A DNA stretch of 43,559 bases. Origin: JANRJY01 sp033763735 (GTDB taxonomy: Bacteria; Bacteroidota; Bacteroidia; Cytophagales; UBA9547). The stretch covers positions 1 through 43,559 of the forward strand of contig JANRJY010000074.1 in the NCBI GenBank assembly GCA_033763735.1, given 5' to 3'. The notes under the pieces were generated by a model. The model was not told the origin of the DNA. It did no database searches and was given only the letters and a program-made list of their open reading frames with translations. A program made the position numbers and the translations under genes. Shown in pieces: positions 7,722-16,499 of this stretch. Each line of letters opens with the position of its first letter. Within the stretch, counting starts at the first letter, position 1.

Positions 7722-10385
7722 TTAGCGCAATAACTGCACCCAACCTTTTTTCTCATCCGATTGGTTATTGGTAAATTGTATCTTGGCACTATAGTAATAA
7801 ACACCATCCACCATTCCAGAGCCATCCCATTCTATCTTAGGACTAGTTGTCTCATATATTTTCATTCCCCATCTGTTATATATTTCTACTTTGCATGATG
7901 TTATAAATTGAGGCAAAGTATTTGCGACAAATTTGTCATTGACATTGTCGTTGTTTGGGGTGAAAGTATTTGGTAATTCGTAATAATAAACACAATCTAG
8001 TTTTTGATTACAAACCGAATTAGAAGGCCCACTTTCTGTGTTTGATTCTTTGCTTACAGCTGTTACAAAATAGCAACCTATTTCGCTGGCTGCATTTGAA
8101 TGAATATAAAATGTATCAGTAATTGACGCAATTAAGTTCGATTCGCTAGATGATTTTCCAAAGTAAATATTGTAATTTTTAATTAATGAATCACAAGTTA
8201 TACTGTAACTTGGTTTCCAATATATTTTTGTGTTTTGTACAGGCTGATTACATTCAGGAGTTACAATTTTAAGTGTTGGCGGACATGGTTTATTCGTATC
8301 TGAAGGGATAATAGAAACTTTCTGAGAAAAATTTTCTAATCTAAATGGTAATTTAACTTTACTTACGCCATCCGGACATGTGTAAGCGCCTACTGTTTTA
8401 ACAAAATAAGTGTATTTCACTCCATTTTTGAGTCTTTGATTTTTATAGTTTCCCAAATCGGTATAGGTTACAGAATAACCATTGGCAAAAACACTATCAA
8501 TTAAAAATGTTGAATCATTTGATTGCCGGAATATAAAATGATATTTATTGGAATTGTTCCACGGCACATCATAATTCCAAATTAAAGCCACTCTTTTTTG
8601 TTTAGATATCCCTGTAAGTTTTACCATTGATGCCGTATCCGTAACTTCTTTCAAAGTGGCATTGGGGCCATAATTGAACCTCAAGTAATAATTGTAAATT
8701 TCATCATCGGTATTCAAACCAGTATCTTTAAAAGTAGTATCATTCAACCCTGCCAAAGTTGTCACTGATTTGTATACAATTGGATTTACGCCATTAATTC
8801 GCCACAATGAATAATAGTAAGGAGGTGGAAATACTAAGGAATCAATAGCTTTAGGCTTCGTCCACCTTACAGTTATTTGCCCTTTATTCTTACTGGTTGA
8901 ATCGACAGTAACATTTGCCATAACAGGTACATCCAGAGATAAATAAGCACATACTTCATCAGAGGGTCGACCATTACCTTTGGCAGGTTCAGGGAAAATT
9001 GCATAAGCCATATAACAATACAATGCCCCTCTTTTCAACCCAACCTGTCCTCCTGTATCAATATATGTGGTATCTGAAGCATTCACAGTTGCTACATGGG
9101 TATAACTCGTGCCTAATTCCGGAGCTGTTACACAACTGTCAATATTTTCGCTTTTTGATGGACAATCTTTACGCATAATCACAATTTTGGAGGCATTACT
9201 ACAGGAATACTTATTCCAGCTTAATTTCATAGTTTTGTTTTGTGAAATTGCTTTCAGGTTAACTAATTTTGGACCAATTACTTTAATCATCCATGGTTTT
9301 ACTGCAACCAAAGGTACCAATCCTGTAGGTGGCACATCCTCGGCTTTAAATACTATTTCATAAGGTTGCCCTCGCACATTTGCACAACTTGTGTTCCAAC
9401 TAAAAAACATGTTGGCAGGTGTATTTTGTGGATTGGAACCAAATTGCAAACTTACTGATGCTCCGGTGCCTGCTAAACTCAGTATGCCACTAAATGCATA
9501 CAAATTAATTTTGTCCAAATCTTTATCTATTCCGGTAATGGTTCCTTTGAGCTGTGTTCCTGAGGTAATACAAGTATCTGAAGGCACTTTTAATTCAGGC
9601 ACATTATTGTTTTGATCAATGATTTCAATTTGCATATCGCGGGTAAGAAAACCAATTTGAACGCCTTTTCTAAATTCCCTTACCACAAAAGCAATATTGT
9701 AAAGCCCCGGAATACAGGGCTTATCCCATGTTATTTGGCCCGTTTTTGGGTCCAAATCAAATTTTGAATTAACACATAGTGGAGGAGCATTATAAGTTGA
9801 AGGATTTTTATATCCGGGAACAACTTCTGCAGTATCTTCATCAAACCATTTTGGAGATGTTAGTTCAAATACTAAGGAATCACCATCTGTATCAAAAGCA
9901 GCAGGATTATGAGTAAACAATTGATTTTTGTTTCCTTTATCTATAGGCGGAGCCAAAAGCACTGGAGAAGTATTGCTTCCCAGTAACGGATCAATGATAA
10001 TTTCAGTTTCAACATAAAAAGTTAAAGATCCTGAATTATTCATGTTTACTATCCCTGAATTTCTATTGGGTACTACTGTGAAAACATTATACTTCCCGGG
10101 AGCTCCATAGGTCTTTTTGAATCTAAAAGTGTATTTTTCAGTATTTGAATTTAATACAACACTTTCATCAAACGATTTCTCTGCTTTGGTACCATCTCCA
10201 AAATAAATACTTGCTGTATCTAATTTTACTCCTGAAGTGTTTCTATAAAGAATAAGTGTGAATTCATATTCCAGTGTGCTTATTTTTCGCGAAAGAATTT
10301 CACCTGCTCTAATATGTGTTCCGTTGGCATATTTTACAGTTCCAACACAAATGAAAAATAATAAACCATATTTAATATATTGCAC
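7722..10385 (-). CDS. T9SS type B sorting-domain (CHU_C) secreted multidomain protein
   Basis: An 887-residue exported protein. The N-terminus is a Sec signal peptide (YIKYGLLFFICVG...YANG), followed by the THIRAGEI opening typical of large Bacteroidota surface proteins. The middle is a string of beta-sandwich, fibronectin/Ig-like modules (PKxxxLxWxxY-type strands, cysteine pairs), and the last ~85 residues are a gliding-motility-associated C-terminal domain: LPNTFTPNNDNVND, then YNRWGMKIYETT, WDG and GVYYY. That domain directs export through the type IX secretion system and anchoring at the surface. An adhesin-like role is likely but no ligand is evident. Single-gene unit, flanked by convergent DUF58 and divergent rplS. 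Confidence 0.92.
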   Translation of the reverse strand: MQYIKYGLLFFICVGTVKYANGTHIRAGEILSRKISTLEYEFTLILYRNTSGVKLDTASIYFGDGTKAEKSFDESVVLNSNTEKYTFRFKKTYGAPGKYNVFTVVPNRNSGIVNMNNSGSLTFYVETEIIIDPLLGSNTSPVLLAPPIDKGNKNQLFTHNPAAFDTDGDSLVFELTSPKWFDEDTAEVVPGYKNPSTYNAPPLCVNSKFDLDPKTGQITWDKPCIPGLYNIAFVVREFRKGVQIGFLTRDMQIEIIDQNNNVPELKVPSDTCITSGTQLKGTITGIDKDLDKINLYAFSGILSLAGTGASVSLQFGSNPQNTPANMFFSWNTSCANVRGQPYEIVFKAEDVPPTGLVPLVAVKPWMIKVIGPKLVNLKAISQNKTMKLSWNKYSCSNASKIVIMRKDCPSKSENIDSCVTAPELGTSYTHVATVNASDTTYIDTGGQVGLKRGALYCYMAYAIFPEPAKGNGRPSDEVCAYLSLDVPVMANVTVDSTSKNKGQITVRWTKPKAIDSLVFPPPYYYSLWRINGVNPIVYKSVTTLAGLNDTTFKDTGLNTDDEIYNYYLRFNYGPNATLKEVTDTASMVKLTGISKQKRVALIWNYDVPWNNSNKYHFIFRQSNDSTFLIDSVFANGYSVTYTDLGNYKNQRLKNGVKYTYFVKTVGAYTCPDGVSKVKLPFRLENFSQKVSIIPSDTNKPCPPTLKIVTPECNQPVQNTKIYWKPSYSITCDSLIKNYNIYFGKSSSESNLIASITDTFYIHSNAASEIGCYFVTAVSKESNTESGPSNSVCNQKLDCVYYYELPNTFTPNNDNVNDKFVANTLPQFITSCKVEIYNRWGMKIYETTSPKIEWDGSGMVDGVYYYSAKIQFTNNQSDEKKGWVQLLR

Positions 10386-10443
10386 ATGACAAATATATAC
10401 TATTCGAAAATGCGCTTTTTAAAAATTTAATTTTTTAATAACT

Positions 10444-10475
10444 TTTTTATTTTCAAATCAGACAACTATATTTGC
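10444..10475 (+). promoter_or_regulatory. rplS promoter with a start-site hairpin
   Basis: TTTT (10444-10447), a 19-nt spacer and TAtaTTTG (10467-10474) match the Bacteroidota housekeeping promoter. The sequence right after it, GCAGTCC, leads into a small hairpin, TCCTT-tttt-AAGGA (10478-10491), at the expected RNA 5' end. The rpsA promoter has the same TTTGCAGTCC and a like-placed hairpin. Confidence 0.75.
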
Positions 10476-10512
10476 AGTCCTTTTTTAAGGAAGATATTAA
10501 ATAAGAAACAAA

Positions 10513-10884
10513 ATGAGCATTTTATTGCAATTTGTACAGAACGAAATTACTGGCGAAACACGTTCAAAAATCCCTGCCTTCAAGTCAGGTGACACTATTA
10601 ATGTACATGTTAAAATCAAAGAAGGAAACAAAGAAAGAGTTCAGTTGTTTCAAGGTGTAGTTATTCAAAGAAGAAGTGAAGGTCATCCTGGTGAAACTTT
10701 TACCGTTCGCAAAACCTCAAATGGAGTTGGCGTTGAACGTATTTTTCCATTACTATCACCTTCTATCGAAAAAATTGAAATGGTTCGCAGAGGTAAAGTG
10801 AGAAGAGCGCGATTGTTTTACTTACGAGATGCAAAAGGCAAAAATGCCCGTATTAAGGAGAAAAAAGCTCCAATTGCAAAATAA
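10513..10884 (+). CDS. rplS: 50S ribosomal protein L19
   Basis: Ribosomal protein bL19, 123 residues, at the 30S-50S interface of the large subunit. The family features are plain: FKSGDTINVHVKIKEGNKER near residues 24-43, FQGVVIQRR, and ETFTVRK..GVGVERIFPLLSP in the middle. The C-terminal basic tail (ARLFYLRDAKGKNARIKEKK) is normal. In many bacteria it follows rpsP-rimM-trmD; here it is transcribed alone from its own promoter and ends at a strong intrinsic terminator. Confidence 0.98.
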   Translation: MSILLQFVQNEITGETRSKIPAFKSGDTINVHVKIKEGNKERVQLFQGVVIQRRSEGHPGETFTVRKTSNGVGVERIFPLLSPSIEKIEMVRRGKVRRARLFYLRDAKGKNARIKEKKAPIAK

Positions 10885-10890
10885 ATTTTG

Positions 10891-10914
10891 AAAAGGGCCA
10901 AGAGCCCTTTTTTT
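10891..10914 (+). terminator. intrinsic terminator after rplS
   Basis: AAAAGGGC (10891-10898) pairs with GCCCTTTT (10904-10911) around a five-base CAAGA loop and runs into a T-rich tail. It lies a few bases after the rplS stop and isolates rplS from cinA. Confidence 0.9.
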
Positions 10915-10986
10915 ATTTTATCCACACTTTTAGCTGCTTGAAAATAAGTTTCATAAATTACACATGAATTTAAATTATAAAGATTT

Positions 10987-12231
10987 ATGTCCCCTCTCGC
11001 AGAAGTTATAACCATCGGTGATGAAATACTTTATGGTCAGATAACGGACACCAATACACAATACATAAGTGCAGAACTTTCATTGTTAGGAATCAAAACT
11101 ATTCGAAAATCATCTGTAGGTGATTCTTTAGAAGAAATTAAGAGTGTTTTGGCTGAAGCTTCAAACAGGGCTTCTATAATTATTATGACCGGAGGATTGG
11201 GTCCAACTAAAGACGATGTTACAAAAACGGCAATTGCACAATTTTTCAATGCAAAACTAATTACACATCAACCTACTTTAGAACTGATTACTGATTTTTT
11301 TGCAAAAAGAAATCGACCAATGCTTGATGTAAACAAAAAACAAGCAGAAGTGCCAGATTTGGCCCAAGTTTTAATGAATTATAATGGTACTGCACCCGGT
11401 ATGTGGATGGAACAAAAAGGAAAAATTTACATTTCTCTCCCCGGTGTACCATTTGAACTAAAAGGACTTTTTGAAAAATATGTGATTCCCAAATTACGTG
11501 AACAATTTCAAGACAATGTAATCATACACAAACTAATACACACTACAGGAATAGGAGAATCTTTTTTAGCAGATGTTATCAAGAATTGGGAAAGTAATTT
11601 ACCTCAACACATTAAATTAGCTTATTTACCATCTCTTGGAACTTTGAAATTAAGACTCACTGCGATAGGAAAAAATCAAGAAAGCCTACAAAAAGAAATA
11701 GAAGAACAAACCAATCAGGTTTCTGAACTAATTGAAGAATACATTTTTGGATATGATAAGATGGATACGCTTCAAGAAGTTATTGGGAAAATGTTGCATA
11801 CACGCAAGCTTACCATAGGAACTGCTGAGAGTTGTACAGGAGGGTATTTGGCACATTTGCTTACCGGAATATCAGGAAGTTCTAATTATTACAAAGGCAG
11901 TTTAGTTGCATATGCCAATGAAATTAAAGAAAATATTCTCAAAGTATCGCATGTTACTATTCAAGGTTACGGAGCAGTAAGCGAACAAACAGTTAAAGAA
12001 ATGGCAGAAGGTGCAAGAAAATTATTACAAACGGATATTGCAATATCCATTTCAGGAATTGCAGGTCCGGATGGAGGAACACCTGAAAAACCGGTTGGTA
12101 CTGTTTGGATTGGATATTCGGATAAAGAAAAAACAATTGCAAAAAAGTTACAACTTATTGGTAGCAGAGAAAATATTATTAAACTTAGTGCAATCAATGC
12201 ATTAAATGTTATTCGACAAAATTTAGCTTAA
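10987..12231 (+). CDS. cinA: CinA family protein (nicotinamide-nucleotide amidohydrolase)
   Basis: A 414-residue two-domain CinA. Residues 1-170 form the MoCF-like (COG1058) domain, with ITIGDEIL and the GGLGPTKDD motif at 69-77; in relatives this domain has ADP-ribose pyrophosphatase-type activity. Residues about 258-414 form the PncC-like domain, with TAESCTGG at 279-286 and GIAGPDGGTPEKPVGTVW, which deamidates nicotinamide mononucleotide to recycle pyridine nucleotide. The name competence/damage-inducible is historical. It starts at ATG 10987 and abuts the convergent accD stop with only two bases between, with no hairpin visible there. Confidence 0.95.
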   Translation: MSPLAEVITIGDEILYGQITDTNTQYISAELSLLGIKTIRKSSVGDSLEEIKSVLAEASNRASIIIMTGGLGPTKDDVTKTAIAQFFNAKLITHQPTLELITDFFAKRNRPMLDVNKKQAEVPDLAQVLMNYNGTAPGMWMEQKGKIYISLPGVPFELKGLFEKYVIPKLREQFQDNVIIHKLIHTTGIGESFLADVIKNWESNLPQHIKLAYLPSLGTLKLRLTAIGKNQESLQKEIEEQTNQVSELIEEYIFGYDKMDTLQEVIGKMLHTRKLTIGTAESCTGGYLAHLLTGISGSSNYYKGSLVAYANEIKENILKVSHVTIQGYGAVSEQTVKEMAEGARKLLQTDIAISISGIAGPDGGTPEKPVGTVWIGYSDKEKTIAKKLQLIGSRENIIKLSAINALNVIRQNLA

Positions 12232-12233
12232 TT

Positions 12234-13085
12234 TTAAGCAGCTTTTCTTAACATTTTTAAAAGAAGAGAAAGCTTTTGTTTCATTTCCTTTCTGTCAACA
12301 ATAAAGTCAAGAAAGCCGTGTTCCAATAAAAACTCTGAGCTTTGAAATCCTTCAGGCAAATCTTTACCAATAGTCTCTTTGATTACTCGAGGACCGGCAA
12401 AGCCAATTAATGCACCCGGTTCAGCAATGTTGAAATCTCCCAACATTGCATAAGAAGCAGTTACCCCTCCTGTAGTTGGATCCGTCATTAATGATATATA
12501 AGGCAACCCTGCTTTATCTAAAAGTGCTAATTTCGCGGATGTCTTTGCCATCTGCATTAAAGAGTATCCAGCTTCCATCATTCTGGCACCTCCTGACTTG
12601 GATATCATCATAAATGGCACTTTCAATTCAATTGCTTTATCAATAGCTCTTGCAATTTTTTCTCCTACCACCGAACCCATTGATCCTCCAATAAATGCAA
12701 AATCCATACAAGCTATTACCAACAATTCCTGATTCATTTGCCCATATCCTGTCCTTACTGCATCCTTTAATCCTGTTTTTTTAATTGTAGCTTTAATTCT
12801 TTCCGGATATGCTTTCGTATCCACAAATTCCAACGGATCTCCGGAAATCATATCTGCATCCAATTCTTTGAATTCATTATTATCAAATAGCAATTCAAAA
12901 TACATTTCCGCACTTATCCTTTCATGATAATTGCAATCTGAGCATGTATATGCATTATTTTTGTGTTCTCTGATGTGAGATATTTTTTTACAACTCGGAC
13001 ATTGATACCACAACCCGTCAGGTGCTTCTTTTTTTGATTCTGTAGGTGTTGAAATTCCTGCTTCTTGTCTCTTAAACCAAGCCAT
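12234..13085 (-). CDS. accD: acetyl-CoA carboxylase carboxyltransferase subunit beta
   Basis: AccD, 283 residues, the beta half of the carboxyltransferase that moves the carboxyl from biotin to acetyl-CoA to make malonyl-CoA for fatty acid synthesis. The N-terminal zinc ribbon is intact, with C29, C32, C48 and C51. The crotonase-fold body shows SKSGGARMMEAGYSLMQMAKTSA and TDPTTGGVTASYAMLGD, both diagnostic. Length is standard. It is separated by 76 bp, containing a 15-bp inverted repeat, from the aldolase gene upstream on the same strand. Confidence 0.97.
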   Translation of the reverse strand: MAWFKRQEAGISTPTESKKEAPDGLWYQCPSCKKISHIREHKNNAYTCSDCNYHERISAEMYFELLFDNNEFKELDADMISGDPLEFVDTKAYPERIKATIKKTGLKDAVRTGYGQMNQELLVIACMDFAFIGGSMGSVVGEKIARAIDKAIELKVPFMMISKSGGARMMEAGYSLMQMAKTSAKLALLDKAGLPYISLMTDPTTGGVTASYAMLGDFNIAEPGALIGFAGPRVIKETIGKDLPEGFQSSEFLLEHGFLDFIVDRKEMKQKLSLLLKMLRKAA

Positions 13086-13107
13086 TGTTTTAATATTGAA
13101 TGATGAA

Positions 13108-13144
13108 TGTTAAATGTTGAATAGTATTCATTCAACATTTAACA
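13108..13144. repeat. 15-bp perfect inverted repeat between aldolase and accD
   Basis: TGTTAAATGTTGAAT (13108-13122) and its exact complement ATTCAACATTTAACA (13130-13144) are separated by 7 bp. In RNA it would form a long A-U hairpin. The same ATTCAACATTTA/CATTTAACATT vocabulary appears at 39250-39277 just before thrC, so this is probably a dispersed A+T-rich repeat rather than a dedicated site, though it would act as a processing or weak termination hairpin between the two minus-strand genes. Confidence 0.8.
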
Positions 13145-13161
13145 CTTATAATTTAAAATTT

Positions 13162-14232
13162 CTATGCGTTTCTATTAATACAATTCAAATCTTTAAATGC
13201 TTCTTCCAAACGCAATACAAAGTTTTCTTCAGCCTTACGTAGCCACACCCGAGGATCATAGTATTTTTTGTTTGGTGAATCTGCTCCTTCCGGATTGCCT
13301 AATTGCGATTGTAAGTATCCTTCTTTTGATTTATAATACTTCAATATTCCTTCCCACGATGCCCATTGCATATCTGTATCAATATTCATCTTAATTACTC
13401 CATATCCAAGTGTTTCATGAATTTGCGCTTTGTCTGACCCACTTCCACCATGAAAAACAAAATACAAAGGTTTTTCTTCACTTGTTCCAAGTTGTTTGCG
13501 AACATACTCTTGAGAATTTTTTAAAATTTCAGGTCGAAGTTCAACATTTCCGGGCTTATATACACCATGTACATTTCCAAATGATGCTGCTACTGTAAAT
13601 CTCTTTCCGGTTTTAGATAATTCTTTATATGATTCCCATACATCTGTTGGTTGTGTATACAATTTCGAATTTTCAACATCCGAATTATCTACACCATCTT
13701 CTTCTCCACCAGTTACACCTAACTCAATTTCCAAAGCCATTCCTAAGTTATTTAACTTTTTGAAATAACTGGCAGAAATTTCAATGTTTTCGTGCAATGG
13801 TTCTTCACTTAAGTCAAGCATATGTGAGCTAAATAATGGCTGACCAAACATTTTTTTATGATTTTCACCTGCTTCAATCAATCCATCTATCCATGGCAAC
13901 CATTTTTTTGCTGCATGATCCGTGTGTAATACTACTGATACTCCATAGTATTTCGCAACTTCATGCACATGTTTTGCTCCGCTGATTGCACCAACTATAT
14001 TTGCTTGTAATTTATCATTTGGCATGCCTTTCCCGGCAAAAAATTGCGCACCTCCATTTGAAAACTGAATAATTACGGGTGAATTCACCTTTGCTGCTGT
14101 TTCAAGTACTGCATTTACAGAATTGGTTCCTACCACATTTACTGCTGGCATGGCAAATTTATTTGCCTTTGCATCGTTAAACAATGCTTCCATTTCGTCT
14201 CCGTAAAGTACTCCTGCTTTATATTTTGCCAT
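13162..14232 (-). CDS. fbaA: class II fructose-bisphosphate aldolase
   Basis: Zinc-dependent aldolase of 356 residues that interconverts fructose 1,6-bisphosphate with dihydroxyacetone phosphate and glyceraldehyde 3-phosphate. The catalytic D105 and zinc ligand H106 lie in VLHTDHAAKKWLPWIDG, E170 lies in ALEIELGVTGGEEDGVD, and the later zinc and phosphate-binding segments VHGVYKPGN and FHGGSGS are present. The size and the long KKWLPWIDG insertion put it with the E. coli FbaA (type A) group. A TAttTTCG box on the minus strand about 30 bp upstream is a possible -7 element with one mismatch. Confidence 0.97.
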   Translation of the reverse strand: MAKYKAGVLYGDEMEALFNDAKANKFAMPAVNVVGTNSVNAVLETAAKVNSPVIIQFSNGGAQFFAGKGMPNDKLQANIVGAISGAKHVHEVAKYYGVSVVLHTDHAAKKWLPWIDGLIEAGENHKKMFGQPLFSSHMLDLSEEPLHENIEISASYFKKLNNLGMALEIELGVTGGEEDGVDNSDVENSKLYTQPTDVWESYKELSKTGKRFTVAASFGNVHGVYKPGNVELRPEILKNSQEYVRKQLGTSEEKPLYFVFHGGSGSDKAQIHETLGYGVIKMNIDTDMQWASWEGILKYYKSKEGYLQSQLGNPEGADSPNKKYYDPRVWLRKAEENFVLRLEEAFKDLNCINRNA

Positions 14233-14368
14233 GATTTCGGTTTTAAGGTTATTTATATAATTGCGAAAATACTAAATTGTAATTACAAAACTATTCTTGC
14301 TATCTTTTTATTAGTTTATGATTTATTTGCTTGCTTTGTTAACTTTTTTATAATTTAGCTGCCTAATA

Positions 14369-16366
14369 ATGAATTCAACAATTATGTTACTGGATTTTTT
14401 TCGTAAAGCTACCATTTGTATTTGTTTTATTTTGGTATATTCATCTTGTACCAATCAAGCTACAAAAGCATATAAAAAAGGCATGTCTAAAATGCAGCAA
14501 GGTGAGTATAATTATTCCATTGAATATTTTAAACTTTCTATAGATAAAGGGGGAAACAAAGGCAGGCTTAATTACTTGATAGCTGAAAATTACCGTCAAA
14601 CTAACCGAATATTAGAGGCAAAAAAACATTATGAGATTGCACTTGCAGCAGGCGTAAAAGAAGATAGGGCTACTTATTATTATGCACAAGCATTAAAAGC
14701 TTCTGGAAATTATTTCGATGCTAAAATAATGTTCGATAAATATGTCCAAACAGGGGCAAACAAAGTTTTAGTAAACATGGCTCAAAAAGAATCTGATTTT
14801 ATCTCCAAAATTGATTCAATAAGAAATTTGGATTCGTATTATAAAGTAAAAAATTTAGGTTCCGATATTAATACGGAAGGTCCAGAATATGCGCCTATAT
14901 ATAAAAATGGTGAAATTATTTATACAGCTTCAAACAATCAATTTGAATATACAGCTATTGGTTCCGGGTTTACAGATATTTATACTTTTAAATTTGATGG
15001 GACTACCGAAACAAGTGGAATAAAAAAATCTTATGGTGAAAAAATTAATAAAAATAAAACCCATGAAGCATGCCCTGCCATTTCACCTGATGGAAATACA
15101 ATCATATTTGTAAGAAGCAACGATGGCAAAAGAAAAGGAAGTGTTGATACGGATTTGTATTTTACAGAACTTCGTGATGAAGTGTGGAGCGACCCGAAAA
15201 TAATATCCTCTATTTGCGATAGCCGCTCGTGGGAATCAACGCCTGCCTTATCTCCTGATGGAAAAACATTATATTTTGCATCCAATAAAAAAGGAGGCTA
15301 TGGAGGTATTGATTTGTACAAATCCAACTGGTCAGATAGTGCAGGATGGATGGCACCCATCAATTTAGGTCCTTCCATCAACACTTCCGGAAATGAAATG
15401 TTTCCTTACGTAAGCCAAGAAGGCATATTTTATTTTTCGTCTGATGGTCATCCTGGATTAGGTCGATTGGATATTTTTATGTTGAAACCTGATTCTTCAT
15501 CTAATAATAAAGGAATTATATTAAATCTGGGTCCTGATATTAATTCAAATGCAGATGATTTTGGAATAAATTTTAAAGATAAATCAACAGGTTACTTCAG
15601 TAGCAATAGAGAAGGAGGGAAAGGTGACGATGATATTTATTCATTTGTGTATGAGGTACCTCCTCCAAAACCAGTAATTCGCAAATACAAAGATTATTTA
15701 ACCGTACTTATTACAACGCACGACATTTCTGATACTAAAGATACATTAAAGGTTTATCTTGATAGCGCAATAGTAGAACTTCGAACTGATTCAGCAAAAG
15801 TATTTGATTCTACTTTTACCAATAAAGATGGTATGGCTACTTTTGCAATTGATAGCACTTTCAAAGCCTATATATATGCTGAAAAAAAAGGATATTTTGC
15901 GAATACAATTTACTATAACTTAAAAGATAATATTTGCAGAAAAGATTCATTTTCAAGAGAACTGACTAATAGATATTATTCAGCAAAACTAAACCTTCAA
16001 AAAATTAAGGTTGGGAAAGAAATTGTACTTGAACATATTTATTACGATTATAATAAAGCAGATATTCGAACCGATGTAGAACCTGATTTAATGTTGGTTG
16101 TTGAATTTATGAAAAAGAATCCGGGTGTATATATAGAACTTGGTGCACATACGGATTCGCGAGGCAATGACGCCTACAATCTAAAATTATCCAAAGCTAG
16201 AGCGCAGTCAGCAGTTGACTTTATAGTTAAGCATGGTATTGAACAAGCACGCATCAAACCCATTGGCTATGGTGAAACAAAACATATAATTAAAGAAGCT
16301 ACTACTGAAGAAGAACACCAAATAAACCGTAGAACGGAGTTTCACATTATCGATGTTAAAAATTAA
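14369..16366 (+). CDS. PorE-like OmpA family lipoprotein (TPR + WD40-like + OmpA)
   Basis: A 665-residue outer-membrane lipoprotein with the domain order of PorE, a T9SS component. The N-terminus is a lipoprotein signal ending LVYSSC (lipidated Cys near residue 27; a start at the next Met, 14384, would also work). Residues about 30-140 are TPR repeats (YKKGMSKMQQGEYNYSIEYF). Residues about 160-430 are PD40/WD40-like propeller blades (PAISPDGNTIIFVRS, PALSPDGKTLYFASN, SSDGHPGLGRLDIF). A short carboxypeptidase-regulatory-like module follows, and the C-terminal ~110 residues are an OmpA peptidoglycan-binding domain (YYDYNKADIR, GAHTDSRGNDAYNLKLSKARAQ). The peptidoglycan anchoring role is from the family. 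Bacteroidota have several paralogues with this layout, so orthology to porE itself is uncertain. Confidence 0.86.
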   Translation: MNSTIMLLDFFRKATICICFILVYSSCTNQATKAYKKGMSKMQQGEYNYSIEYFKLSIDKGGNKGRLNYLIAENYRQTNRILEAKKHYEIALAAGVKEDRATYYYAQALKASGNYFDAKIMFDKYVQTGANKVLVNMAQKESDFISKIDSIRNLDSYYKVKNLGSDINTEGPEYAPIYKNGEIIYTASNNQFEYTAIGSGFTDIYTFKFDGTTETSGIKKSYGEKINKNKTHEACPAISPDGNTIIFVRSNDGKRKGSVDTDLYFTELRDEVWSDPKIISSICDSRSWESTPALSPDGKTLYFASNKKGGYGGIDLYKSNWSDSAGWMAPINLGPSINTSGNEMFPYVSQEGIFYFSSDGHPGLGRLDIFMLKPDSSSNNKGIILNLGPDINSNADDFGINFKDKSTGYFSSNREGGKGDDDIYSFVYEVPPPKPVIRKYKDYLTVLITTHDISDTKDTLKVYLDSAIVELRTDSAKVFDSTFTNKDGMATFAIDSTFKAYIYAEKKGYFANTIYYNLKDNICRKDSFSRELTNRYYSAKLNLQKIKVGKEIVLEHIYYDYNKADIRTDVEPDLMLVVEFMKKNPGVYIELGAHTDSRGNDAYNLKLSKARAQSAVDFIVKHGIEQARIKPIGYGETKHIIKEATTEEEHQINRRTEFHIIDVKN

Positions 16367-16499
16367 TTGATTTCTACAAAATTTTTTGCGTTTATATCAA
16401 TTTTTTTTTATTACCTTCAAAGTCCGATTCACTTTTATTCAATCGTATTAAATAAGTTTAAGTAATTATAAAAAAAGTACACAAAATACTTTATTAAAG

